From Temperatibacter marinus (GTDB taxonomy: Bacteria; Pseudomonadota; Alphaproteobacteria; Sphingomonadales; Kordiimonadaceae): 64,000 bases of DNA. Position 1 is the first letter of the stretch. Each line of letters opens with the position of its first letter. The notes under the pieces are model-generated. The model was not told the DNA's origin. It saw nothing but the letters and a program-made list of their open reading frames with translations, and ran no database searches. The stretch covers positions 3,034,501-3,098,500 of the forward strand of contig NZ_CP123872.1 in the NCBI RefSeq assembly GCF_031598375.1, read 5' to 3'. Of this stretch, positions 1 to 8,097 are shown in pieces. The position numbers and the translations under genes were made by a program.

Positions 1-675
1 CAGGATGGCGCCAACAGAGGCGGCCATCTCTCTGCCACCCCATAAGCGTAAGAGCTCAAGCGGGCCCTCTTCAGAAGACCCATTCAACAGCTGCTGTGCT
101 TTTCCAGCAGCCGTCCTCAAACCTTCTTCTTTTGCAAACTGCCCAGACTCGAGCCCTAAGAGACGGCAAATGATGGCAATAGCATAGGGTTCAGATCCAA
201 AGGCTAACTCTCCCAACCCCAAGAGATCTCCGCCTGATGCAGAAGCTTCCATCCCAAACGCCACAGCCGCCATAACCTCAGCTTCTGTCCAGACAGGCTC
301 AGGGGATGCAGCGGCTTTGTGAGGAATTTCCACTGCCATTTCAAGCACGCGAAGCCCCGTCCCATGAGTCTTGCAAAGTTGATTCACAAAAGACTGACCT
401 TTACTCGCAAAGTCGATATAGAACTTTATGCCTTCAGCTTCCATACCGCCCTCGTAACTTGAGGCTAACAGGCAGATATGACTTTCTGCAAGAGAGGGCT
501 TTGCTTTCCCTTGCCATCCTGCCAGCCAAAGCAGCAAATCTCTGATGCGGCCGCCCGCACCTCCAATGGGCAATGCCTGCATATCATCCTGCAGTATTTT
601 TACACTGCTATGATCCTGATCTGGCAGTTGCGACAGCAGGTTTTTAAGATCATCGAACGGACTATTTGAAGGCAT
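1..675 (-). CDS. Divergent CobT-like phosphoribosyltransferase (partial)
   Basis: The reading frame is open over 225 codons and runs off the left edge. The start is the ATG read from 675. Family resemblance: CobT transfers phosphoribose from nicotinate mononucleotide to dimethylbenzimidazole for the lower ligand of cobalamin. Visible matches are GGAGGRIRDLLLWLAGWQGK near residue 36 and LWGGREMAASVGAIL at the visible end. CobT is normally about 340-350 residues, so the C-terminal third with the catalytic Glu is outside the window. Odd: the usual DHG motif reads SSYEGG, and the usual MGIGNTT reads LAFGSEP. It may therefore be a paralogue with another role. Family assignment is fairly safe, function is not. 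Confidence 0.6.
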   Translation of the reverse strand, partial: MPSNSPFDDLKNLLSQLPDQDHSSVKILQDDMQALPIGGAGGRIRDLLLWLAGWQGKAKPSLAESHICLLASSYEGGMEAEGIKFYIDFASKGQSFVNQLCKTHGTGLRVLEMAVEIPHKAAASPEPVWTEAEVMAAVAFGMEASASGGDLLGLGELAFGSEPYAIAIICRLLGLESGQFAKEEGLRTAAGKAQQLLNGSSEEGPLELLRLWGGREMAASVGAIL

Positions 676-676
676 A

Positions 677-710
677 ATTTATCATTTCAATACTAGATTT
701 ATCATTTCAA
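677..710. repeat. Two 14-bp direct repeats upstream of the cobT-like gene
   Basis: ATTTATCATTTCAA occurs exactly at 677-690 and again at 697-710, with a 20-bp period (about two helical turns). The first copy begins two bases upstream of the cobT-like start codon. It could be a regulator binding site or a small duplication; no known operator is recognised. Confidence 0.6.
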
Positions 711-828
711 GTGTGGGTTCACAATGCGCTGATATCTACCATATAATTTTCATTAAGCAAGGTTGATATCTTAGCAATCTGCTTTTGATGGGAGCAGTGG
801 CATGATTCTTGTAGGAATCTAAGCGTAA

Positions 829-2934
829 ATGGCCTATAGTAAGGCAGAATTAGAACTAGTTTGTATGGTGTTTAAGATGTCAATCGCAAAAAAACCAATT
901 TCATTGTTGTTAATCATAGGGTTAGCTATATCTGGCGCTTATCTATCCTTTGGGATGTACAAAAGATCTGGCATGCCAGATCTGGAGCAACTTTCTAAGT
1001 TGCCACGCCCCTCAGACATTGTGCCGCCTCCAGCAACCTATGTTATGCAAGTTGAACCAGATCCAGAAATTCCTGGAATCCGCAGATTGCGCATCATTCG
1101 TCCATCCTTTCAAGCTGAAGAAGCGGACAAGACTAGCAATAAAGCTTTTTATCTAACCGGGACTAAAAGTGCCGAACTCATTCGCAATCCGACTGAGGAT
1201 AGCATCAAGCCATATCCAGAAGTTACTTTGCAAGAAGCAGCCCTTGGCGCACTCTCGGCAGATGAATGGGGTTTCCAAGCTGTTCAGGCGTATATTAATA
1301 AATCTTTAGGCGACGAAGCTCGCACAAAACGCCGTATTGATGACCTACTTTCTGCGATTGAATCTCGTGCAAGCCAATATGACTCTGCGACAATATCAGA
1401 CGCTATTAACCTTGTGATTGAGGCAGGCGCCCGCAGTTATTGGTCAGCCTTTATGGCACCGGTTATTCTTGATGAAAACTTCAAACTTAAAGATGGAGCG
1501 ATTGGTTGGGACTTTGGTCCACAAACCAAAAATGCCTATGATGATTTCATTCGGGTCTCGCCCAATAGTGACATGGTGCAAGGAAATGCAATGCGCAGCC
1601 TTGATCGTCGCAACAATGGCGCAACTATTCTGAATGATGGCATTAAGAATATGGATATGTTCGTTGCGACCGGGCTTGATGACGGTCTTTACCGCGTTGT
1701 TATTCTGACAGGGCGTATGCCACAGCAAGAAGAAATACAATATCCTTTTGGTGTTTCGATCCAGCAAAATGGAGCAAAACTAAATTTAATTGACACCAGA
1801 GCGACAGAACGCCTAGCCCCTGTCATGAGCTTGGCGACAGACGGACCAGCTCGCATTGAAGATCGCGAAAACATCAATCTTGAGATTGACTCTTCTGAGC
1901 AAGGCCGACGTGGGGGTGGCTCAGGTCAGATGATTGTAACACGCGCCGAAGTTCAAAATGGGACTCTCCGCATTGACTTCCGGGCAATGGGTGCTGCGGG
2001 AACCTATGTTACCTCTGTAATTATTTATCCTGAACAAGCACCTGAATTTGTCGAACAGCTCACAGATACAATTCAGCAAATTCTGGATCGCATTGAAACA
2101 GCGGCAGGTCCCTCTGAATCTGACCAAACTGTCCTTGTCATCGACCCAGCAGAATCTTTTGAAGACAATGGCAGCGGTCTTCCTACTGAAGAATCGAATA
2201 ATGCGGCACAAGGCGGCGGGGATACAGCTGATCTCGGTGCAGCTGAAGAAGACATCGATACGTCTGAAGATGCGACAGATGGGGCAGACACAGAAACGGA
2301 TACAGAAACCGATACTGGCTCGACCGACGAGGGCGTAACTGATATCGGGTCCCAAGGTGATCAGGAAGAAGAACCTGTTACAGAAGAGCCTGATCCAACG
2401 CCAGACCCTGATCCAACACCGGAGCCAGAGCCAGAGCCAGAGCCAACTCCAGATCCAACAATCAATGCTGATGCAGGGGATCCTTATGCCCCAGTTCTCC
2501 TCGGTGAAGATTTTACACTTGATGGCTGCGGCTCAACTTTTCAAGGTGTTTCAGTTTGTAGCCTAACGGACACAGATACAATCGAATTGGTATGGCTTCT
2601 AGACGGCGAAGAAATTGGCACAGGCGATACACTCGTGGTCTTAACTGGTGAAGGAACACTCTTTCCAACAGATGGCAGTTTCGAGGTAACTCTTGAAGTC
2701 GTCTATACGGGTCAATCAGGGGACGGTGTAACCATTACCCTAGATGATGGAACAACAGTTTTCTTGCCAGGAGATATTTCTCTGACAAGTACGGATACAG
2801 CGATCATTCAAATTGTCGCCCCAATTCCAGAACCAGGCACCGTCGGACTAATATTGTCTGCCCTTGCTATGATGGGATATATGCATATCAGGCGACGCAA
2901 ATTTAAATTGTCGCCCCAAGAAATAGCGCATTAA
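829..2934 (+). CDS. Large exported protein with PEP-CTERM-type C-terminus
   Basis: Unknown function. An N-terminal hydrophobic segment (about residues 23-42) looks like a signal peptide or anchor. An extracytoplasmic region follows. Residues about 440-535 form an acidic Thr/Asp/Glu- then Pro/Glu/Asp-rich linker, including ETDTETDT and a run of PEPEPEPEP. A Cys-containing beta-rich region resembling PKD/Ig-like modules spans about 540-665. The C-terminus has PEPGTVGLILSALAMM followed by RRRK, the layout of a PEP-CTERM exosortase sorting signal, though about ten residues follow the basic cluster. AGGA at 813-816 is 12 nt from this ATG. In-frame ATGs at 865 and 877 would give a more compact signal peptide, so the start is uncertain. 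Confidence 0.75.
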   Translation: MAYSKAELELVCMVFKMSIAKKPISLLLIIGLAISGAYLSFGMYKRSGMPDLEQLSKLPRPSDIVPPPATYVMQVEPDPEIPGIRRLRIIRPSFQAEEADKTSNKAFYLTGTKSAELIRNPTEDSIKPYPEVTLQEAALGALSADEWGFQAVQAYINKSLGDEARTKRRIDDLLSAIESRASQYDSATISDAINLVIEAGARSYWSAFMAPVILDENFKLKDGAIGWDFGPQTKNAYDDFIRVSPNSDMVQGNAMRSLDRRNNGATILNDGIKNMDMFVATGLDDGLYRVVILTGRMPQQEEIQYPFGVSIQQNGAKLNLIDTRATERLAPVMSLATDGPARIEDRENINLEIDSSEQGRRGGGSGQMIVTRAEVQNGTLRIDFRAMGAAGTYVTSVIIYPEQAPEFVEQLTDTIQQILDRIETAAGPSESDQTVLVIDPAESFEDNGSGLPTEESNNAAQGGGDTADLGAAEEDIDTSEDATDGADTETDTETDTGSTDEGVTDIGSQGDQEEEPVTEEPDPTPDPDPTPEPEPEPEPTPDPTINADAGDPYAPVLLGEDFTLDGCGSTFQGVSVCSLTDTDTIELVWLLDGEEIGTGDTLVVLTGEGTLFPTDGSFEVTLEVVYTGQSGDGVTITLDDGTTVFLPGDISLTSTDTAIIQIVAPIPEPGTVGLILSALAMMGYMHIRRRKFKLSPQEIAH

Positions 2935-2968
2935 TCAGTCTAGATTTCTGACCAACTCTATGAACTTC

Positions 2969-3004
2969 ATTAGCCCTCGCCTTCTTTGTGCGGGGGCTAA
3001 TTTT
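2969..3004 (+). terminator. Rho-independent terminator after PEP-CTERM gene
   Basis: An 11-bp stem, TTAGCCCTCGC with GCGGGGGCTAA (one G-U pair), has a 9-nt loop and is followed by TTTT. It starts 35 bp after the stop codon. Confidence 0.8.
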
Positions 3005-3034
3005 ATGAGGAAACTAGAAATTCAGAAATGGGAA

Positions 3035-3064
3035 AGACAGAGACAGAGACAGAAACAGAGACAG
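3035..3064. repeat. AGACAG hexanucleotide tandem repeat
   Basis: Five consecutive 6-bp units, one carrying a G-to-A change. The repeat is intergenic, purine-only on one strand apart from C, and could vary in length by slippage. Confidence 0.8.
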
Positions 3065-3226
3065 AGGATGTGTGTGTACACCTATACTGACTGAAGACCC
3101 TTCCCCTAGATTTCTTTTGATATGCCAGTCAGAGGTTTTATTTAGGACAAATCTCACATTTAAATCTTAGCGCCGGCGGTAATGCCTGCGATTGATTAGA
3201 GACCGCTTAAACTAGAAACTTAAATA

Positions 3227-3260
3227 GAAAAAAGGCTCTACCTTTGTTTAGATAGAGCCT
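3227..3260 (-). terminator. Terminator of the coiled-coil protein gene
   Basis: An 8-bp perfect stem, AGGCTCTA/TAGAGCCT, has a 12-nt loop. On the minus strand it is followed by a T-rich run. It lies 23 bp past the stop codon. Confidence 0.75.
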
Positions 3261-3283
3261 GATAAGAATGGGATACGATCTGA

Positions 3284-4198
3284 TTAAATGCTGGTTGTTC
3301 CAGTTTTTTTCTTAGACTTTTCAGTCTTCGCATCAGAATTCTTTTTTTCTTGAAGACGTTTCTTAGAGGCAAGCTCTTGCTCTTGCCTTTCAAGCTCTTC
3401 CAAGCGTCTTTCAAGGCGTTGCATTTCACGCTGTATATGTTTCTCTGCTCGTTCAAGAGCGCGCATTTTTTGTTTTTCTGCCTGAAGAAGGCTTCGCTGT
3501 ACTGATTTAGCGATGGTGCCCTTCAAATTCTTTTCTTCGAACTCTTTTTCCATTTCACGGAAGGCTTTTTCCATTTCTTCTAAGCCTTCAGTAAGCTCAT
3601 CACCCAGATGCTCTTGCATAATGATGATTTCTGCTTTGCGATTTTTTACTTCTTTGAGAGCATGTTCAATACTCTCTTTAATCACTTTGTTAAATTTACC
3701 GCTATGATTACTGCTTGTGAAGCTGTTGGTATGCCCATAGAAGAAATGCTTATCCTTTAACGATTCTTTGAGTGCATCTCTAGCCATTTCCAGTGCCTCA
3801 TATTCGAAACTGCTTTTTTTATCTTTCTTTTCCAGCTTCTCTAAGCGCTGTTCAATCTCACTCAATTTTTCTTTGATCTGCGCTTTAGCTTTAGCGCGTT
3901 CTTTAGGATCCATTTTCATTTGACGTTGAATGAAGAAAGCATTTGATCGTTCATTGCCGTCTTCATCAATATAAATTTCACCCTTGTCATCACTCAGAAC
4001 TTTAATGCGCATCTTTACATGGGGCTTAATGTCTACAACTTTTAATCCATCACGAACCACAATCACTTCTTTGTCACTGTTTTTTTCGTCGTCAAAAGCA
4101 TTCATTGCTGTCGCAGCACCAATGCCCGCAGTCATCATGCCGAGGACACCAATAATACCAATGGATGACTTCAGTTTAGATTTAAAAATTGTCTTCAT
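3284..4198 (-). CDS. Exported coiled-coil protein, unknown function
   Basis: I do not recognise a named family. From this ATG (GGGAAAG-type site just upstream; an in-frame start at 4255 has none) the protein begins MKTIFKSKLK, then a hydrophobic segment ending near AATAMNA, a plausible signal peptide or anchor. A short region reading VIVVRDG...VKMRIKVLSD...EIYIDEDG follows. From about residue 95 to the end it is almost entirely charged heptad-like Lys/Glu/Leu/Met sequence, broken once by a Ser/His-rich stretch (FFYGHTNSFTSSNHSG). This suggests long periplasmic coiled coils. It stands alone with its own terminator. Confidence 0.65.
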   Translation of the reverse strand: MKTIFKSKLKSSIGIIGVLGMMTAGIGAATAMNAFDDEKNSDKEVIVVRDGLKVVDIKPHVKMRIKVLSDDKGEIYIDEDGNERSNAFFIQRQMKMDPKERAKAKAQIKEKLSEIEQRLEKLEKKDKKSSFEYEALEMARDALKESLKDKHFFYGHTNSFTSSNHSGKFNKVIKESIEHALKEVKNRKAEIIIMQEHLGDELTEGLEEMEKAFREMEKEFEEKNLKGTIAKSVQRSLLQAEKQKMRALERAEKHIQREMQRLERRLEELERQEQELASKKRLQEKKNSDAKTEKSKKKTGTTSI

Positions 4199-4378
4199 CT
4201 TCTTTCCCACTTCACTATTTTTATTTCTCGGTCTCGCTACCGACAGTCGGGCCAATATTTCTCGGTTTTTTTTACTTCAGGTTATTATTGTATTCCTGAT
4301 GTTGAAAAAATAACAAATTTTTTACTTCCATAAAGTAACTCGCGGTCAATTGATGCACCGATGCGATAAAATGAATAA

Positions 4379-4398
4379 GGCCACGACAAAGCGTGGCC
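4379..4398 (-). terminator. Terminator of the sec/yajC operon end
   Basis: Perfect 7-bp stem GGCCACG/CGTGGCC with a 6-nt loop, followed on the minus strand by TTATTCATTTTA. It lies 28 bp past the Mth938-domain gene. Confidence 0.7.
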
Positions 4399-4426
4399 CT
4401 CATAAGATGAGTTGAGTAATCTAGGT

Positions 4427-4828
4427 CTAGAGAGACATTAACAGTGCGGCCACCCGTCGATTTTCTAACGTCAGTACGTTATAGGTGCGACAAGCCGCGC
4501 CCGTGTCCATAAATTCTACGCCGATGCCATTCTTTTCAAAGAGAGCTCTTAAAGAACGAGGCAAAGGGATCATCTTCTCACCTGTCCCAATAAGAACCAG
4601 ATCAGGTTTAATGTCAGCAGAGAGTATTTTCTCGACATGATTTTCAGTGATATCGGCCATCGTTAAGGCTTCTAACGGGAAAAACCCCGATGCCAATATG
4701 ATCATATGGCCTTCAGCACGATTGCTTCGCATCTTAAAGTAGCCGGTTCCATATCCTTCTACCAAAAGGACATCGTCCTTATGCTGGGCATTCAAGGCAA
4801 AACCACTTCCTTTAATTGGATCAACCAT
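4427..4828 (-). CDS. Mth938-domain (DUF498/NDUFAF3-like) protein
   Basis: A single compact domain of 133 residues. Recognisable parts are LIGTGEKMIPLPRSLRALFE, the following GIGVEFMDTGAACRTYNVL, and the closing ENRRVAALLM. Family knowledge: relatives include the mitochondrial complex I assembly factor NDUFAF3, but the bacterial molecular role is not settled. The gene lies 9 bp downstream of secF, its usual alphaproteobacterial position, and is the last gene of that transcript. No clear ribosome binding site is seen, so translation may be coupled to secF. Confidence 0.85.
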   Translation of the reverse strand: MVDPIKGSGFALNAQHKDDVLLVEGYGTGYFKMRSNRAEGHMIILASGFFPLEALTMADITENHVEKILSADIKPDLVLIGTGEKMIPLPRSLRALFEKNGIGVEFMDTGAACRTYNVLTLENRRVAALLMSL

Positions 4829-4837
4829 AAGACAATT

Positions 4838-5806
4838 CTATACGTTTTCGAATGGATTATTTGAAGATTTATCCACTGTCGGATCATCCTCATCATCCAT
4901 AATCATTGCATTCATGTCTAGATTGAACATCATTAACACTGGACTTGCTATAAAGACAGAACTGTATGTACCAATCACAACACCCCATATCATTGCTGCT
5001 GTAAACCCTTGAATTGCTGGTCCTCCTAAGAAGAAGAGTGCAAATAATGCAAGAAGCGTTGTAACCGAGGTCATAATGGTCCGGATCAGCGTTTGATTCA
5101 GAGAAAGGTCCAAAATTTCTTCGAGTGATTTCTTTCTATAACGTCTGATATTTTCTCTTACCCGGTCATAAACAACCACAGTATCGTTCAAAGAATATCC
5201 AACGATCGTTAAGATCGCAGCAATAATAGAAAGGTTGAACTCTAAACCCGTGATCGAAAAGAACCCAATGGTCAAAATCACATCGTGTACAAGCGCTACA
5301 ACAGCCCCCAGACCAAACTGCCATTCAAATCTAAGCCATATATATAGTAACACCATAAAGACAGCGACTGTGACAGCGATAGCTCCATCCTGTTTCAATT
5401 CTCCAGAGACATTGGGCCCAATAACATTTTCCTGTCGAATAGAAATTCCCGGAATTGCTTCTGCAAGCTTCAATTTTACATTTTCAATGGTTCTTGTTTG
5501 TGCAGAATCACCGCCTGGCTGGCTTTCAATACGTATGATGGCTTCTGTGCCTTCGCTTCCAAAGCCTTGAACTGAGACATCCCCTAAATTCATTGCCCCG
5601 ATAGTAGAGCGGATCTGAGCCATAGGGACCTGATCTTCAGTTCCAACCTCAATAGAGATCCCCCCCTTAAAGTCAATGCCGTAGTTTAGGCCGTTCCCTG
5701 CAAACAAACCTATTGAAGCGATAATCATCAAAATTGACACCACCATTGCAATTTTACGCTTTGCAAGAAATTTGATGTCTGTATTCATGAGATATTTGAA
5801 AAACAT
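4838..5806 (-). CDS. secF: Protein translocase subunit SecF
   Basis: SecF works with SecD as a proton-driven membrane component that helps pull proteins through SecYEG. The 322-residue length is normal. There is one N-terminal membrane helix, the LNYGIDFKGGISIEV motif after it, a periplasmic P4 region, and a C-terminal five-helix RND-type block with YSLNDTVVVYDRVREN and a Gly/Ala-rich end. AGGAG lies 8 nt before the ATG. It is 16 bp downstream of secD and clearly in the same operon. Confidence 0.97.
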   Translation of the reverse strand: MFFKYLMNTDIKFLAKRKIAMVVSILMIIASIGLFAGNGLNYGIDFKGGISIEVGTEDQVPMAQIRSTIGAMNLGDVSVQGFGSEGTEAIIRIESQPGGDSAQTRTIENVKLKLAEAIPGISIRQENVIGPNVSGELKQDGAIAVTVAVFMVLLYIWLRFEWQFGLGAVVALVHDVILTIGFFSITGLEFNLSIIAAILTIVGYSLNDTVVVYDRVRENIRRYRKKSLEEILDLSLNQTLIRTIMTSVTTLLALFALFFLGGPAIQGFTAAMIWGVVIGTYSSVFIASPVLMMFNLDMNAMIMDDEDDPTVDKSSNNPFENV

Positions 5807-5822
5807 TCTCTCTTCTCCTGCC

Positions 5823-7514
5823 TTAAAGTGGTAATTGAGTTGGCTGGGTCCGTTTGAGCCAGCTTGCTAAGATTAATCTTGTTAGGACAACAGCGGTAAA
5901 TATCGAGGTTAGGATCCCAATTGATAAAGTGACCGCGAACCCTTGAACAGGCCCTGTGCCAAGAACATAAAGAATAGCTGCAGCAATAAATGTTGTTATG
6001 TTTGCATCCATAATTGTTGAGAGTGCTTGACCATAGCCACTTTCCATCGCTGTATACGGTTTTTTGCCAGTTTTCTGCTCTTCTCTTATCCGTTCAAAAA
6101 TAAGAACATTAGCATCGACTGCCATACCAATGGTTAATACAATTCCTGCAATCCCTGGAAGAGTGAGTGTTGCTTGGAAAAGGCTTAAGGCCCCTGCAAT
6201 TAATATCAGATTAATTATCAGTCCAACATTTGCGGCCAAGCCAAAACGACCGTAAGAAATCAGCATAAAGACAATCACTCCGACAAATCCTGCTACAGCG
6301 GCAAATTTACCAGCCTGAACAGAGTCTTCACCAAGGCTGGCTGAGACAACGTTTGCCATAGCAATGGTGATATCCACTGGCAGAGAGCCTGCGTTTAAGA
6401 GTGTTGCTAGGTCCTGACTTTCTTCTACGGTTCCAACACCTGTAATCCTACCAGACCCGCCAAGAATAGCAGTCTGAATACGCGGAGCAGAAATAATTTC
6501 ATCGTCAAGTTTTATGGCGAATAACTTTCCGATATTTGATTGTGTGTGACTGCCAAATGCGCGAGCGCCTGCTCCATTAAAACTAAATCCAACAGCTGGG
6601 CGGCCATATTCATCAAAGTCTGCTTTCGCACTCTCAAGATCAGTTCCAGAGACAATTGTGTCTGTGTAAACGGCTATCGCTCCACCTTCACGCATCGGGA
6701 CAACCATAACACCCGCTGGAATGCGGCCAGCCTGAATATCAACTTGTGAGACATTTTCAGCCACAGCATGGAACGTGAGTTTTGCAGCTTTTAAGATTAC
6801 GCGTTTGAGACGCTCAACATCATTTTCCCCTGGCACCTGAAGGACTATTCGGTTGTCGCCTTGAGGAGCGAGTGTAATTTCTTTCGTGCCTGTTGGATCA
6901 ATTCTTTTCCGCATCACGTTAATTGTGCGACTGACTGCATCTTGTTGTTGAAGCTTGACACCGACTTCAGTGAGGCTATAGCTCAAACGCCTTCCCTCTT
7001 CAACAACATCAACTTCTTCAATTTGATTGCCTAAGCCATCAATATTTCCAGATTGCACGAGCGGCCGAAATATACGTTTTGCCTGAGACATATACTGTTC
7101 TTGCAATGTCTCGTCTTTCACATCGCGGACTTCTATGACAAGGGTTTCGCGAACCTTACGCACTGATTTGATAAAACGGCTATTGCGAATATCTGTCTCA
7201 ACACGGCTACTGTTTCTCTCGGCAGCGATGGCTGATGCAAATTCTTCATCGATTGAGCTTCTATCACTTCTTAGGCGTTTTGCATTGCCAAACATGGCCT
7301 GCATTCTCATTTCAACCACATCCGTTTTATCAACTTCCATCAAGAGATAAACACCCCCTTGAAGATCAAGCCCCAAAGCCAACGAATCTTTCGGCATGAA
7401 ATCAGGCAGACTGGCGCGCTGATTTTCACTCAAGAAATTGGGCAGTGCTGTTGCCAGCCCAAACACCACAACAGCCAAAATCATAAATATTTTGAAACGT
7501 GAGAACTCTAACAT
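5823..7514 (-). CDS. secD: Protein translocase subunit SecD
   Basis: Partner of SecF in the inner membrane. It shows the SecD signature LALGLDLQGGVYLLMEV after the first helix, a large periplasmic domain (P1 head and base), then the RND block with AGIVLTIGMAVDANVLIFERI, which carries the conserved Asp of the proton path. The ATG at 7514 is chosen because AAGGA sits 7 nt upstream; a TTG two codons earlier has no such site. The protein is 563 residues, normal for Alphaproteobacteria. It lies 91 bp after yajC. Confidence 0.97.
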   Translation of the reverse strand: MLEFSRFKIFMILAVVVFGLATALPNFLSENQRASLPDFMPKDSLALGLDLQGGVYLLMEVDKTDVVEMRMQAMFGNAKRLRSDRSSIDEEFASAIAAERNSSRVETDIRNSRFIKSVRKVRETLVIEVRDVKDETLQEQYMSQAKRIFRPLVQSGNIDGLGNQIEEVDVVEEGRRLSYSLTEVGVKLQQQDAVSRTINVMRKRIDPTGTKEITLAPQGDNRIVLQVPGENDVERLKRVILKAAKLTFHAVAENVSQVDIQAGRIPAGVMVVPMREGGAIAVYTDTIVSGTDLESAKADFDEYGRPAVGFSFNGAGARAFGSHTQSNIGKLFAIKLDDEIISAPRIQTAILGGSGRITGVGTVEESQDLATLLNAGSLPVDITIAMANVVSASLGEDSVQAGKFAAVAGFVGVIVFMLISYGRFGLAANVGLIINLILIAGALSLFQATLTLPGIAGIVLTIGMAVDANVLIFERIREEQKTGKKPYTAMESGYGQALSTIMDANITTFIAAAILYVLGTGPVQGFAVTLSIGILTSIFTAVVLTRLILASWLKRTQPTQLPL

Positions 7515-7559
7515 TATCAAATCCTTCGAGAGGGCATATGCAACCCTAAATATTTAACT

Positions 7560-7584
7560 ACCGACCTCTATCACGGAGATCGGT
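7560..7584. other. Stem-loop between yajC and secD
   Basis: Imperfect inverted repeat ACCGACCTCT/GGAGATCGGT (one mismatch, 5-nt loop). It has no proper U-run, so it may be a mRNA stability or processing element rather than a terminator. Confidence 0.35.
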
Positions 7585-7605
7585 ATTTAATCTTTTCAAG
7601 CGCGA

Positions 7606-7941
7606 TTATTCGCTTTTCTCTGGTTCGCCTTTAGTACGAACGTCGGCAAGCGTAGATTTCACGACTTTTACAACAACATCTTTAGAGATTTCCACTTCGA
7701 TCTCTTCGTCGTCTTTGACCTTCTTAACTTTCCCGACGAGACCGCCAGACGTAACAACCGTGTCACCTCTTTTTACATTAGCAACCATCTCGCGGTGTTG
7801 CTTCATGCGCTTATTCTGCGGACGGATCAAAAGGAAATACATGATCAAGAACATAAAAGCGAGTGGCAACAACATATCCATGATACTACCGCCTGGCGCT
7901 GCAGAACCTGCAACTTGTGCAAAAGCCGGTGAAGAAAACAT
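7606..7941 (-). CDS. yajC: Preprotein translocase subunit YajC
   Basis: Small single-span inner-membrane accessory protein of SecDF. It has a short N-terminus, a hydrophobic helix (LLPLAFMFLIMYFLLI), the family motif RPQNKRMKQHREM, and a small basic SH3-like region (KRGDTVVTSGGLVGKVKKV). The ATG at 7941 is preferred over that at 7947 because AGGGA is 8 nt from it and only 2 nt from the other. Order yajC-secD-secF is standard. Confidence 0.95.
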   Translation of the reverse strand: MFSSPAFAQVAGSAAPGGSIMDMLLPLAFMFLIMYFLLIRPQNKRMKQHREMVANVKRGDTVVTSGGLVGKVKKVKDDEEIEVEISKDVVVKVVKSTLADVRTKGEPEKSE

Positions 7942-8097
7942 AAGCATAATCCCTGTGTTTGGTTAATTTTAAAATCGCGATGACTATACTGTGATCCTCT
8001 GTAATTGCAACAGAATAGCCATGTCATTCTCTATGATTTGGGTAATTATTTGATTGAAACAAGGGGGCTGAGAAAATATTACCCTAAAAGCCTGTTC

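Larger units (their letters stand above)
2935..3283. other. Non-coding gap with hexanucleotide repeat
   Basis: This 349-bp gap lies between converging genes. It holds two terminators (one per strand) and five near-perfect tandem copies of AGACAG at 3035-3064 (the fourth is AAACAG). I see no credible coding frame and nothing recognisable in 3070-3225. Confidence 0.7.

Noticed and set aside
1921-2355. A 144-codon open frame on the minus strand
   Set aside because: Antisense to the PEP-CTERM-type gene in its repetitive acidic linker; Cys/Phe/Ile-rich shadow composition.
3035-3064. CRISPR-like repeat
   Set aside because: The units are 6 bp and directly adjacent with no spacers, and no cas genes are present.
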